The position numbers were made by a program, and so were the translations under genes. A stretch of DNA of 55,608 bases from Verrucomicrobiota bacterium (GTDB lineage Bacteria > Verrucomicrobiota > Verrucomicrobiia > Limisphaerales > UBA9464): positions 1-55,608 of the forward strand of contig JAFLEF010000051.1 in the NCBI GenBank assembly GCA_017309115.1. Direction: 5' to 3'. A model generated the notes under the pieces. That model saw only the letters and a list, made by a program, of their open reading frames with translations, ran no database searches and was not told the origin of the DNA. Numbering within the stretch: position 1 is the stretch's first letter; each line of letters opens with the position of its first letter. Below, piece after piece: positions 15,717-24,616 of the stretch.

Positions 15717-17792
15717 ATGTCGCTGTTCTCCAACCTCACTTCCCGTTCCTGCTTGGTGTTGTCGGCGTGTTTCCTGGCGATCCTGAGCGGTGCCGAACTC
15801 CAGGCCGATCCGCCTCCCACGTACACCGAACGGTGGCGGCCGCAGTACCATTTCACGCCGCCCGACACTTGGATGAACGATCCCAACGGCATGGTGTACT
15901 ACGACGGCGAGTATCACCTGTTCTACCAGAACAACCCCTTCGGCAATCGCTGGGGCCACATGAGTTGGGGACATGCCGTCAGCAAGGATCTGGTTCACTG
16001 GGAGAATCTGCCGCTGGCGCTCGCGGAGGAGAACGGAGTCATGATCTTCTCCGGCAGTGCCGTGGTGGATTGGAACAACACCAGCGGTTTTGGTCGTCCC
16101 GGACAACCGGCGATGGTCGCTATTTACACCGGACATTACACCGGCAAGCCGCTCCAGAATCAGCAGATCGCCTACAGCACCGATCGGGGGCGAACTTGGA
16201 CCAAGTACTCGGGCAACCCAGTGCTGGATATCGGCGAAGCGGACTTCCGGGATCCCAAAGTGATCTGGCATCAGCCGACGGGACGCTGGGTGATGGCGGT
16301 GTCCTGGCCGCACAAGCGTCAGGTTCGATTCTACGCCTCACCCGATCTCAAGTCGTGGACGCATCTCAGTGACTTTGGTCCGGCCGGATCGACTTCGGGC
16401 ATCTGGGAGTGTCCGGATCTTTTTCCAATTCGAGTCGAAGGTCAGCGGGATCCCCGTTGGGTATTGGTGGTCAACGTGGGTTCGGGTGCGCCGGCGGGTG
16501 GATCGGGAACTCAGTATTTCGTCGGTGACTTTGATGGGACGCGCTTCATTCCCGATCCCATTTCCACACCGAAGCCCCAGCCGGAATGGGTTCCTACGGG
16601 CACGGTGTTGGCCGATTTCGAGAAGGGATATGGCGACTGGCAGACCACGGGGGAAGCGTTCGGATCCGGACCCGCCACGGGAACCTGGGACGGTCAACAG
16701 GCGGTGGATGGTTTCCAAGGCCAGGGATTGGTGAACACGTTTCGCGGCGGAGATGGCGCCCAGGGAACGCTGACTTCACCTCTGTTCCAGGTGGACCAGG
16801 ACTACTTGAGTTTCCGCATTGGCGGTGGGCGTTTGCCGGATCAGGTTGGAGTTAACTTGTGGATCAACGACCGCATCGTCCGCAGTGCGACAGGGGCGAA
16901 TGCCGAACGGTTGGCGTGGCAATCGTGGGACGTCCGGGAGTTTCGGGGTCAGCAGGCTCGCCTGGAATTGGTGGATCGGGCTACCGGCGGCTGGGGGCAC
17001 TTGAATGCCGACCACTTCATCCTGGCGTCGGCTCCGGCGCGAAATGCCACCGAGGCGGCGTTGTGGGCAGACTTTGGGCGGGACTTCTACGCGGCCGTAA
17101 CGTGGTCGGATGTTCCCCCGCGGGACGGCCGGCGACTGTGGTTGGGCTGGATGAGCAACTGGAGTTACGCCAACGACGTTCCGACTTATCCGTGGCGGAG
17201 TGCCATGACCGTTCCCCGCGCCCTCACGCTGCGGTCGACGCCGGCCGGGTTGCGGTTGGTGCAGACTCCGGTGGAGGAGTTGGCGGAACTCCGGGAAACG
17301 CGACATCAGTTGAAGCGGGTGAAACTGGACACCGCCGCGGCGTGGCTGGAGACGCTGAACTTCCCGACGGGCTTGGCGGAAGTGGAGTTGGATCTGGAGA
17401 AGGTTCCGGACTCCGGATCGGTCGCCCTGACGCTGCAGCACGGCACCACTGGCATCACGGTAATCCGGGCCGATCTGGCTGCGGGAACCCTTCAAGTGGA
17501 TCGGACCCAGTCGGGACGGAGTGATTTCCATCCGGCGTTCGCGGGAGTGCACACGGCGCCGCTGCGGGTGGACCGGGGTCGATTGCGGCTCCATGTCCTG
17601 GTGGATGTGTCCTCGGTCGAAGTCTTCGCTCAGAATGGCGAGACGGTGATGACCGACCTGATTCTGCCGCCGACGTCGGATCTGAGAGTCGGCTTGTCGG
17701 CTGAGGGTGCTGCCCGCGCGCTACAAATTCGTTCCGCCTCGCTTTGGGCATTGCGTGCTGCTCCGCCCTCGAACAAAACTTCCGTACCATGA
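15717..17792 (+). CDS. Secreted GH32 fructan hydrolase (levanase/inulinase type)
   Basis: A 691-residue glycoside hydrolase family 32 enzyme with a signal peptide (about 1-30). The five-bladed propeller carries the nucleophile Asp55 in WMNDPNG, the RDP motif at 178-180 (transition-state stabiliser) and the acid/base Glu231 in WECPDL. A beta-rich module of about 145 residues (about 298-445) is inserted within the propeller, and the C-terminal beta-sandwich ends the protein. It should release fructose from levan, inulin or sucrose outside the cytoplasm. The ATG at 15717 gives the signal peptide. Its stop overlaps the pseudopilin start (ATGA), and a fructokinase gene follows. Confidence 0.92.
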   Translation: MSLFSNLTSRSCLVLSACFLAILSGAELQADPPPTYTERWRPQYHFTPPDTWMNDPNGMVYYDGEYHLFYQNNPFGNRWGHMSWGHAVSKDLVHWENLPLALAEENGVMIFSGSAVVDWNNTSGFGRPGQPAMVAIYTGHYTGKPLQNQQIAYSTDRGRTWTKYSGNPVLDIGEADFRDPKVIWHQPTGRWVMAVSWPHKRQVRFYASPDLKSWTHLSDFGPAGSTSGIWECPDLFPIRVEGQRDPRWVLVVNVGSGAPAGGSGTQYFVGDFDGTRFIPDPISTPKPQPEWVPTGTVLADFEKGYGDWQTTGEAFGSGPATGTWDGQQAVDGFQGQGLVNTFRGGDGAQGTLTSPLFQVDQDYLSFRIGGGRLPDQVGVNLWINDRIVRSATGANAERLAWQSWDVREFRGQQARLELVDRATGGWGHLNADHFILASAPARNATEAALWADFGRDFYAAVTWSDVPPRDGRRLWLGWMSNWSYANDVPTYPWRSAMTVPRALTLRSTPAGLRLVQTPVEELAELRETRHQLKRVKLDTAAAWLETLNFPTGLAEVELDLEKVPDSGSVALTLQHGTTGITVIRADLAAGTLQVDRTQSGRSDFHPAFAGVHTAPLRVDRGRLRLHVLVDVSSVEVFAQNGETVMTDLILPPTSDLRVGLSAEGAARALQIRSASLWALRAAPPSNKTSVP

Positions 17793-18583
17793 ACCCCTGC
17801 CATGATCCCGGCCAACCGGCGCGCCGCGCTGGCTTTACCTTGATCGAACTGCTCGTGGTGATCGCGATCATTGCCATTCTCGCGGGAATGCTGTTGCCCG
17901 CCTTGGCGAACGCGAAGGAGAAGGCGAACCGGACTTCCTGTCTGAACAACCTGCGTCAGGTGTCCCTGTTCATGCAGTTCTACACCGACGAATACCGGGA
18001 TACGTTCCCGGCGCACCGGAATCTGGGCCAGGGTGATGATCCGGCCCGAGCGGTCACGAATTGGTGGGGAACTTCCATCGTTAGCTTCGCCAACAACGCG
18101 TCGAATCTGTTCCGTTGTCCGAGCATCAAGGGCAAGCGCACCGACACTGGGGTCAAATGGGAGTGGAAGTTCGACGCCCACAAGGTGGGCTACGGATACA
18201 ACGGATATTTCCTCGGACGACATCCGTACGGACCGGAGTCGATGACCGTCGGAGGAATAAAGTTCGACGTGGCGCCCTGGTTCAAGCGGACGGCCATTGT
18301 GAGCCCGGCGATGAACCTGCTCATTGGCGATTCGATTCCCAAGGCTGATGGATTCTGGAGCAGCAGTCTTTGGTGGCCCTTCAGTAGCATGGTGAAGGGG
18401 CAAGGTCTGGAAGGGGTCGACAACAATCGGCACCGAGGTACTGGCATATCCGTTTTTAACGACGGACACGCCGAGGCTCGCAAGGACAAGCAGATCAATC
18501 CACCGATCAATCCGTCATCCGGGAGCGCTCGAGGACTGGAGAATTCGGAGTACTGGGATCCGCTAAACCGCGCCCGGCGGTAG
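17789..18583 (+). CDS. Type II secretion-like pseudopilin (prepilin N-terminal methylation, DUF1559-like)
   Basis: A 264-residue protein with a short basic leader ([20 protein letters not shown]) that is a classic type IV prepilin cleavage/methylation site, followed by a hydrophobic helix and a soluble domain. The ending, with [15 protein letters not shown], is typical of the large planctomycete/verrucomicrobial pseudopilin family containing an H-x-G-x-x-x-x-x-x-D-G-H-like block. It would be processed by a prepilin peptidase and assemble into a pseudopilus or remain membrane-bound. It sits translationally coupled between the GH32 enzyme and a fructokinase. Confidence 0.85.
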   Translation: MNPCHDPGQPARRAGFTLIELLVVIAIIAILAGMLLPALANAKEKANRTSCLNNLRQVSLFMQFYTDEYRDTFPAHRNLGQGDDPARAVTNWWGTSIVSFANNASNLFRCPSIKGKRTDTGVKWEWKFDAHKVGYGYNGYFLGRHPYGPESMTVGGIKFDVAPWFKRTAIVSPAMNLLIGDSIPKADGFWSSSLWWPFSSMVKGQGLEGVDNNRHRGTGISVFNDGHAEARKDKQINPPINPSSGSARGLENSEYWDPLNRARR

Positions 18584-18591
18584 ACTAGGCT

Positions 18592-19491
18592 GTGTCGAGT
18601 CCCCTCGTGGTCAGTCTGGGAGAAGTCCTCTGGGATCTCCTGCCGTCCGGTCCCCAGTTAGGCGGCGCTCCGGCCAATTTTGCCGGTCAGGTGGGTTCAT
18701 TGGGCGGCGCGGCTGCGCTTGTCTCCCGGATAGGTTCGGACCCACTCGGTGAGCGGGCTCGGGAACGATTGGTTCGGCTTGGAGTGGAACTCAGCGGCCT
18801 CCAACAAAGCCCTCACGCTCCAACCGGTACGGTGGGCGTGACAGTCGATGCCGCGGGTCAACCCCGCTACACCATTCACGAAGGCGCGGCGTGGGATGAA
18901 TTGGAGGTCACTGAGGCGGCCGTTTCCCTCGTGAAGGATGCCCGGGCGGTTTGCTTTGGCACTTTGGCTCAGCGGAGCCTTCCGTCCCGAACCACCCTCC
19001 GAGCGCTGCTCGATCGGGTACCGGACTCGGCCCTGATTCTCTGTGATCTGAATCTTCGGGCACCCTTCTATGACCGCACGCTTGTCGAGGACAGCCTCCA
19101 ACGGGCCACGGTGGCTAAACTCAACGACCAGGAATTGACCGTCCTCGCGGACTGGTTTGGGTTCCCGGACTCGCTGGAAGGCCAGGTTCAGGCCTTGGCG
19201 GAACAGTTCAATCTGGAGGAAGTCGTGCTGACCCTAGGCGCGGCTGGCAGCGGCTTGTGGAGTCACGGACGGTTTATTCGTGGACCGCAGGTCACTGTGA
19301 CGGTGGTGGACACCGTCGGAGCGGGAGATGCTTTTGCGGCGGCCTATTTGTTGGGTCGGTTGCGGAATTTTTCCCCCACCGATCGGCTGTATCACGCCAC
19401 CCAGGTCGCCGCCTTCGTCTGTACCCACGCTGGGGCCTTGCCCGAGTTGCCGGAGGCGTTGACGACTCCCTTCCGGGTAGCCCGGTCCTGA
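18592..19491 (+). CDS. PfkB-family carbohydrate kinase, probable fructokinase
   Basis: A 299-residue ribokinase/PfkB-family sugar kinase. The N-terminal substrate region LGGAPANFAGQVGSLGG and the C-terminal signature DTVGAGDAFAAAYL, with the catalytic base Asp246, are intact. Fructokinases of this group phosphorylate fructose to fructose 6-phosphate. The assignment to fructose rests mainly on its position just after the GH32 fructan hydrolase. The start is a GTG nine bases after the pseudopilin stop. Confidence 0.85.
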   Translation: MSSPLVVSLGEVLWDLLPSGPQLGGAPANFAGQVGSLGGAAALVSRIGSDPLGERARERLVRLGVELSGLQQSPHAPTGTVGVTVDAAGQPRYTIHEGAAWDELEVTEAAVSLVKDARAVCFGTLAQRSLPSRTTLRALLDRVPDSALILCDLNLRAPFYDRTLVEDSLQRATVAKLNDQELTVLADWFGFPDSLEGQVQALAEQFNLEEVVLTLGAAGSGLWSHGRFIRGPQVTVTVVDTVGAGDAFAAAYLLGRLRNFSPTDRLYHATQVAAFVCTHAGALPELPEALTTPFRVARS

Positions 19492-19515
19492 TCCCGCAGG
19501 AACGCGTGGCGGTTG

Positions 19516-20805
19516 TCAGGCGCCTTCGCCGAAGAGATTGGCGAGACGGCTGGACAATTTCCGGCGCGCCACCGTGTAGGAGAAATACTTCAGTCCGAGC
19601 GCGTAGTTCGTGCCGGCCCAGTCGGAACGGAGCGCGGGATCTTGGAGCACTTCCCGGGTTTGCTCGACCACCTCGCGGGTGAGCAGCTGATTCATCTCGA
19701 TGATCTTGAAACCAAGGGGATCGATGTCCCGGGCGTAAACGGCATAGGTGTTCACGACCACGGGCTTTCCAAAGTAAATCGCCTCGAGGAAGGCATTGCC
19801 AAAGCCCTCGTAGAGGCTGGGGTAGGTCACAAGGTCGGCGTGTGGGTAGACGTCAAATAGAGTGTAGATCTTGCGTCCGTCCGGGGTGACTCCGCGGGTT
19901 TCTCCGACGCGATCGGCGATAAAGCGGACGTCGATGCGGGCGTCGGCGATGCGGTCCTGGAGCATGGCGAGGTAGGCACTGCCTTCGTCGCCGGCGGGAT
20001 GGGAGATAACCAGTTTGGCCCGGGGATCATTGAGTCGGCGGACGAGATCAATAGCGTGTTCGATGCCTTTGCGCGCGACCACTCGAGTGGGTTGCAGGAT
20101 GAACCAGTCATCCTCGCGGAGCCCAATCTCCGTTCGTAGGTCGGCATTGTAGGTGTCAATTCCAGGAGGTTTTACTTCGAACTCCACGATGTTGGGAATG
20201 ATGTGGGAGGGAATTCCCAGGCGTCGGGCGAGTTCCTTTTGGGCCATGGAATTGATGACCACGTGATCCATCCCAAAGAACGCCGGTGGGAATGCCGCGG
20301 CCAAATAGTCATTCACTCCGTTCAACGTGAACCGCTCCCGTTCCCAGGCGAAGTCGTGGTGATGGGCGATCACGGGAATGGTGGTCTCGGCAATGACCTC
20401 CGTCATGGCCAACCCCAATGGCACATGCATGGGAATGGCCAGGATGTTCTCGGGGATCAGCACCTCCAGATTGAACTTCCGAATGAAGTGGTAGAGTTCG
20501 TCCTTCAGCCGCTCCTTGAGAGCTTGGATTTCGTTGGTCACCGCGCGGGAGCGAAAGGCCACGCCGAACAACTGACTTTGCACGGCGGCGATCTCAGGAT
20601 GATTGAAGAAGGCGAGCGGGGCGGCGTAGCTCCGCTCGGGCGGAGCGTCCAGGAGTCCGGCCATCCAATAGCAGGAGTGGCCCATCCCCTCGAGAATCTG
20701 TGCCCATTTACGGGCTTCCAAGGTCACGCCGTCGGTTCCGTGAAACCGGGTGGAGATGAATCCGATTCGTTTGGGGTTAGAACCGGAGGGAAGGGGAGGA
20801 TTCAT
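19516..20805 (-). CDS. GT4 glycosyltransferase, possible mannosylglucosylglycerate-type transferase
   Basis: A 429-residue retaining glycosyltransferase of the GT-B fold. The N-terminal acceptor domain opens KRIGFISTRFHGTDGV. The C-terminal donor domain has TRVVARKGIEHAI and the E-x7-E motif in YEGFGNAFLEAIYFG, typical of family GT4. It closes an operon with a HAD hydrolase and another glycosyltransferase. The divergent arm makes and cleaves glucosylglycerate, so this enzyme may add a second sugar (for example mannose) to that solute. The donor and acceptor are inferred from context only. The ATG at 20805 overlaps the HAD stop (ATGA). Confidence 0.75.
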   Translation of the reverse strand: MNPPLPSGSNPKRIGFISTRFHGTDGVTLEARKWAQILEGMGHSCYWMAGLLDAPPERSYAAPLAFFNHPEIAAVQSQLFGVAFRSRAVTNEIQALKERLKDELYHFIRKFNLEVLIPENILAIPMHVPLGLAMTEVIAETTIPVIAHHHDFAWERERFTLNGVNDYLAAAFPPAFFGMDHVVINSMAQKELARRLGIPSHIIPNIVEFEVKPPGIDTYNADLRTEIGLREDDWFILQPTRVVARKGIEHAIDLVRRLNDPRAKLVISHPAGDEGSAYLAMLQDRIADARIDVRFIADRVGETRGVTPDGRKIYTLFDVYPHADLVTYPSLYEGFGNAFLEAIYFGKPVVVNTYAVYARDIDPLGFKIIEMNQLLTREVVEQTREVLQDPALRSDWAGTNYALGLKYFSYTVARRKLSSRLANLFGEGA

Positions 20806-21596
20806 GGAGTTGAAAGCTTGGTTGCAGGAGAAGTGGCGGGGGCTGACGACGGGCTGCGCTCTGGAGCACCGGTTTGAAACTGAGACAGCAAGGAGGTCCA
20901 GGGCCCGCCGTTCGGAGCATCCGCCGTGGTCACTTGCCAAGTCTGCCAGCCAAAACGGCTGGCGGGTTGAATGTCGTTGTCGGAACGGTCACCCACCATC
21001 AAGGCCTCCGAAGGCGCGATTCCCCGGGCCTCGAGACGGGCGGTCAGAAGTTGAAAAACGTGGGGATCGGGTTTGCTGAACCCGTGTTGAAAGGACCAGA
21101 AGCAAAGCTCAGGTTGGAATATTTCCAGGCTGAGGGCATGGCGGGCCAATTCCGAATCCAGCTCCCGCAGGGTATAGGCTTGGGAGTTGGAGGCGATTCC
21201 GAGCGTAGTTCCGCGACGTGCCAACTTTTGAAGGGTCGCGGCCGCAGCAGGATCGAGTTGGATGGTGCGTCCGGTTTGAATGTGGGCGTAGATGAACTCC
21301 TCCTGGTCCGCCTCGGGCAAGTGCCGCAACTCCGGGATCAGGTCACCGACGATGGAAGGCCACTGGATCTCTGGCCACGAGATTCCCCGGGCCCGGGCTT
21401 CGGCGTGTCGGCGGGCGATGACTTGACTGCAAGCGGCAGAGAACTCGAGGCGACTCCAGCGGATCGGTCGAGGCAAGAAAGTCGACCAAAGCTGTTCCCA
21501 TCGGGCTTCGGCGTCGCTGGGCGGCGGACCAACCAGGAGAAGCGTGGAATACACGTCGAAAACAACGGCTCGCGGGTTCAGGTTTCGGGATTCCAT
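20802..21596 (-). CDS. HAD superfamily hydrolase with D-x-Y nucleophile motif
   Basis: A 264-residue haloacid dehalogenase-superfamily protein. Motif I is FDVYSTLL, so nucleophile Asp14 is followed at +2 by Tyr16 instead of the acid/base Asp of typical phosphatases. Motif II is GIASNSQ, the motif III lysine is in FSKPDPHVF, and motif IV is VGDRSDNDI. The D-x-Y form resembles L-2-haloacid dehalogenases. However, the genomic setting between two glycosyltransferases and next to gpgS suggests dephosphorylation of a sugar-phosphate ester such as glucosyl-3-phosphoglycerate. It overlaps both neighbours and ends in a Ser/Pro/Thr-rich tail. Confidence 0.78.
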   Translation of the reverse strand: MESRNLNPRAVVFDVYSTLLLVGPPPSDAEARWEQLWSTFLPRPIRWSRLEFSAACSQVIARRHAEARARGISWPEIQWPSIVGDLIPELRHLPEADQEEFIYAHIQTGRTIQLDPAAAATLQKLARRGTTLGIASNSQAYTLRELDSELARHALSLEIFQPELCFWSFQHGFSKPDPHVFQLLTARLEARGIAPSEALMVGDRSDNDIQPASRFGWQTWQVTTADAPNGGPWTSLLSQFQTGAPERSPSSAPATSPATKLSTP

Positions 21597-23131
21597 AGCA
21601 GAGGATAGAGGTACTCCGATTGGAGTTTGGCGTTCAACAAGTCCTCCTGACAGCGCTGGCTTTGGGCGGGAGTGGGCGGGACTGCGATCTGTGCAAAGAG
21701 GCGTTGCATTCGTTCACCGTAGGCATCGTTCCCCAACCACGCCTCGGATCTGCGAGGCCAAGGGGAGGGCCTTAAGCGACCTTGGGATGCTGCTTCACGC
21801 CAGGCGATCAACTGCGGATTCAGCGGCGCACAACGGGACCACGAGGCCGCGACCGGTTGACGGAGGACTTCGAGTTGAGCGGTGAGTGTCAGTCGGCTGA
21901 ACGGAACCGAACCATTGGTAGGAGTCCACCAAGCCGGCTCGGGAACTTGGCGACGAACCGGGGTTGGGAGGGCTGCGCACCAACGGAGAAACAAATCCCG
22001 TTGTCTTCGTTGTTCCGCCTGATGGTCAAAGAGGGAGAGATCTACGGCGAGGTCCAGATAACATTGTGGGAACCGGAAGCCGAACTTGGCCAAATCTGGA
22101 GCAATGTGGCTCAAGGAGCGGGCAATCAGCGGTCGTCCCGCGGCCGCAGCCTCCAGGTAAGGTAATCCGAACCCTTCCTGCGCCGACGTCAGCAACACAA
22201 CCTCCGAGGCAGCGAGCAAATGGGAAATTGGAGGATGCGAGCGCGCGTTTTGAAGGAGTCCAAGGCGCAGTTTCCAGCCGGCCTTTTGTGCGGCGCGGTG
22301 CAATTCATGGGCATAGGGCAATTCCGCGGCGGAACTGACGCCACCGGTTGTGACCAGCCAAGCCTCGGGGCGAAGCCAGCGTGCCAATAGCAGGGCCTCC
22401 GCCAGATTTTTGCGACGCAGCAGACGGCAGGGAACCAGCCAAACTGGATCCGAGGATTTCAAATGTCGCTTCAACCAATTCCGAGCGGTATCCGTCTCCT
22501 CTGGACTCGGCTGTTCTCGGTGTCCACTGGGATTCGGCAACCAGGCAGTAGCGGGGCCGAGGTTGCGCTTAAGGAGGGCGGCTTCGGCCTGGTTGATGGC
22601 GGCATGACGCACCCAGGGACTGGCTGGAAAGATCGTTTGCGCCACGGCGGCCAACGTACGGAATCCAGAGGCGCGCATCTCCGGCCAACGCGGCCAGCGA
22701 TTGTCGAACCACCAATCGTGGTGATGGAAGAGCAGGGGAAAGCGAAGTCGATCACAGGTTTCCGTCAATGCCCGGGTCAGCAGAAGATTGCGGCCCAAAC
22801 CTTGATTGTGCGCCCACACGACGGCTCCGGCGGCGGCGAGAGGATCAAGCTGGGCGGCAAGTTGCGCTGGGATCTCCTGTCGAAGCACTCGCGAGGCGGT
22901 GGACTGTTCCGAGAGATAACCCAGGGACGAATGAGTTGCGCGGACGAGGGGCACGCCGGGCAGTTGTGGTCGCAAACTTCTCCACCAGGCGTCCTCGGGA
23001 GCCTCACCCGACAGGAGGAGAATGCGGGTGATTCGAGGTCGGATCCAAGTGACGATGCTTGGCAGTGCGAGTTCGATGACGCGACGAACGCCTCCGGGGC
23101 GAAAATGATTGTGGACGACGACCAGGTTCAA
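21578..23131 (-). CDS. GT4-like glycosyltransferase (second of the locus)
   Basis: About 517 residues. The N-terminal domain begins NLVVVHNHFRPGGVRRVIE, a glycine-rich loop typical of GT-B enzymes, and the C-terminal domain contains LLRRKNLAEALLLA and the E-x7-E motif SAQEGFGLPYLEAAAAG. A C-terminal extension of roughly 130 residues is Trp/Pro-rich. The start is uncertain: no ATG is near. A TTG at 23131 with GAGG ten bases upstream is preferred because it begins just before the first conserved strand and leaves the divergent promoter free. The frame stays open to 23443. Donor and acceptor are unknown; the context suggests a solute glycoside. It overlaps the HAD gene by 19 bp. Confidence 0.7.
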   Translation of the reverse strand: MNLVVVHNHFRPGGVRRVIELALPSIVTWIRPRITRILLLSGEAPEDAWWRSLRPQLPGVPLVRATHSSLGYLSEQSTASRVLRQEIPAQLAAQLDPLAAAGAVVWAHNQGLGRNLLLTRALTETCDRLRFPLLFHHHDWWFDNRWPRWPEMRASGFRTLAAVAQTIFPASPWVRHAAINQAEAALLKRNLGPATAWLPNPSGHREQPSPEETDTARNWLKRHLKSSDPVWLVPCRLLRRKNLAEALLLARWLRPEAWLVTTGGVSSAAELPYAHELHRAAQKAGWKLRLGLLQNARSHPPISHLLAASEVVLLTSAQEGFGLPYLEAAAAGRPLIARSLSHIAPDLAKFGFRFPQCYLDLAVDLSLFDHQAEQRRQRDLFLRWCAALPTPVRRQVPEPAWWTPTNGSVPFSRLTLTAQLEVLRQPVAASWSRCAPLNPQLIAWREAASQGRLRPSPWPRRSEAWLGNDAYGERMQRLFAQIAVPPTPAQSQRCQEDLLNAKLQSEYLYPLLWNPET

Positions 23132-23189
23132 CGATTGAAAGCCTCGCTGCGAGGAGGCGATTGAGCGAACAGTTTTGGTCGGCGAAGGT

Positions 23190-23236
23190 CTCCTGATCTT
23201 GTCTGTTTCAAAAAGTTTTCTGTTCGAAATCAGGAG
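23190..23236. promoter_or_regulatory. Inverted repeat upstream of gpgS
   Basis: CTCCTGAT (23190-23197) and ATCAGGAG (23229-23236) form a perfect eight-base inverted repeat with a 31-bp AT-rich spacer. It lies between the divergent arms of the solute locus and just upstream of the predicted gpgS -35 box, a good place for a regulator binding site controlling both arms. Confidence 0.4.
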
Positions 23237-23242
23237 GTTCCC

Positions 23243-23270
23243 TTGACGCTTTGAAGGTGGCCCTGACAAT
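23243..23270 (+). promoter_or_regulatory. Predicted sigma-70 promoter of gpgS
   Basis: TTGACG (23243-23248; 5 of 6 to consensus) is followed, after a 16-bp spacer, by GACAAT (23265-23270; 4 of 6). This would give a leader of about 125 bases before the gpgS ATG. It is the best promoter match found in the window. Confidence 0.5.
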
Positions 23271-23401
23271 GCGTGCGTAATCCACAGTAGTTGCGGTGAG
23301 GGTCCGGTAGCGAGTGTTGCCGGAGGAAAGTTGGAATGGTCGGGCCGCCATTCCGTTGGAACCCGGTGAGCACTTCGCTGAACCGGATTGCCGTTTGTTT
23401 C

Positions 23402-24610
23402 ATGGCAGATTTTTTTCAGACCGGCGCTATCGCCACCCTTCATCGTCTTGGATCGACCAATTTGAGCCGGTTGGAGTCCGAATTATGTGAGTTTGCCCAG
23501 AACACCCCCATCGCCTTGGTCCTTCCATGTCATGTGCGCGAGCTGGGAACACCAGCGCTCCGATTGATTCTAAAGGAACTCCGCGGGGCCCGGTATCTGA
23601 AGGAGATTGTGGTGGGCATTGATGGAGCGAATCCGCGCGATTGGCGCCGGGCCCGCAAGATCTTCGCGAGCCTGCCTGATCGCCCGGTGCTGCTGTGGAA
23701 TAATGGACCGCGCATGCAACGGATCTATGCGCAACTCCAAGAGGCGGATCTCGATATTGGTCCGCAGGGCAAGGGTCGCAACGTTTGGACCTGCTTCGGC
23801 TATGTGCTCGCGAGCGAAAAGTCGGTCATGGTGGCATCTCATGACTGTGATATCACGACCTACAGTCGGGAACTGCTCGCCCGGTTGTGTTATCCGGTAG
23901 CCCATCCGCACCTCGGATTCGATTTCTGCAAGGGATACACCGCCCGCTACAGCACCAAGCTGCATGGGCGCGTCATGCGGTTGCTGTTCACGCCTCTGAT
24001 GCGTTCATTGGAGGCCATTCTCGGACTGCAACCGCTCCTGGTGTATCTCGACACGTTTCGCTACCCGCTCTCAGGCGAAATGTGTCTCGATCTGGACTTG
24101 GTTCGCCGGGTGCGGGTTCCTTCCGATTGGGGCCTGGAAGTAGGGATGCTGGCCGAGGTGTATCGGAACTCCGCGGCTCGGGCAATTTGCCAGAGCGAAC
24201 TGGCCGAACGGTACGACCATAAACATCAGGAACTTTCCATCCGCGACAACGAGAAGGGGCTGAACAAGATGGCGGTCGACGTTACCAAGACCATTTTTCG
24301 CGTCATGGCCGCCGAGGGGATCAAGCTCGACAGCGGATTGTTCGACACGTTGCTAAGCGCCTTTGTGCGCAAGGCCGAGGATACGCTTCGTCATTACAAC
24401 GCCGATGCCGCCGTCAACGGTCTGCATTACGATCGGCACGAGGAAGAGCAGGCGGTGGCGACCTTTGCCAAGAGCATCCGGGTTGCGGCCCGGGCTTTCT
24501 CTGATGATCCCTTGGGAACGCCGCTCATCCCGAACTGGAACCGGGTCCAATCGGCCCTGCCGAATTTGCTCGAAGAGCTGCAGGAGGCGGTGCGACTCGA
24601 CAACGCCTGA
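23402..24610 (+). CDS. gpgS: Glucosyl-3-phosphoglycerate synthase
   Basis: A 402-residue GT81-type glycosyltransferase. Family landmarks seen are ALVLPCHVRE, IVVGIDGANP, the GKGRNVWTCFGYVLA block, the metal-binding SHDCDITTYSRELLARLCYPVAHPHLGFDFCKGY region and LDTFRYPLSGEMCLD. It transfers glucose from an NDP-glucose donor to 3-phosphoglycerate, giving glucosyl-3-phosphoglycerate, the first step to the compatible solute glucosylglycerate. The ATG at 23402 fits family length. A good promoter precedes it, and the phosphorylase gene starts six bases after its stop, so synthesis and breakdown genes are co-transcribed. Confidence 0.9.
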   Translation: MADFFQTGAIATLHRLGSTNLSRLESELCEFAQNTPIALVLPCHVRELGTPALRLILKELRGARYLKEIVVGIDGANPRDWRRARKIFASLPDRPVLLWNNGPRMQRIYAQLQEADLDIGPQGKGRNVWTCFGYVLASEKSVMVASHDCDITTYSRELLARLCYPVAHPHLGFDFCKGYTARYSTKLHGRVMRLLFTPLMRSLEAILGLQPLLVYLDTFRYPLSGEMCLDLDLVRRVRVPSDWGLEVGMLAEVYRNSAARAICQSELAERYDHKHQELSIRDNEKGLNKMAVDVTKTIFRVMAAEGIKLDSGLFDTLLSAFVRKAEDTLRHYNADAAVNGLHYDRHEEEQAVATFAKSIRVAARAFSDDPLGTPLIPNWNRVQSALPNLLEELQEAVRLDNA

Positions 24611-24616
24611 CCCATC

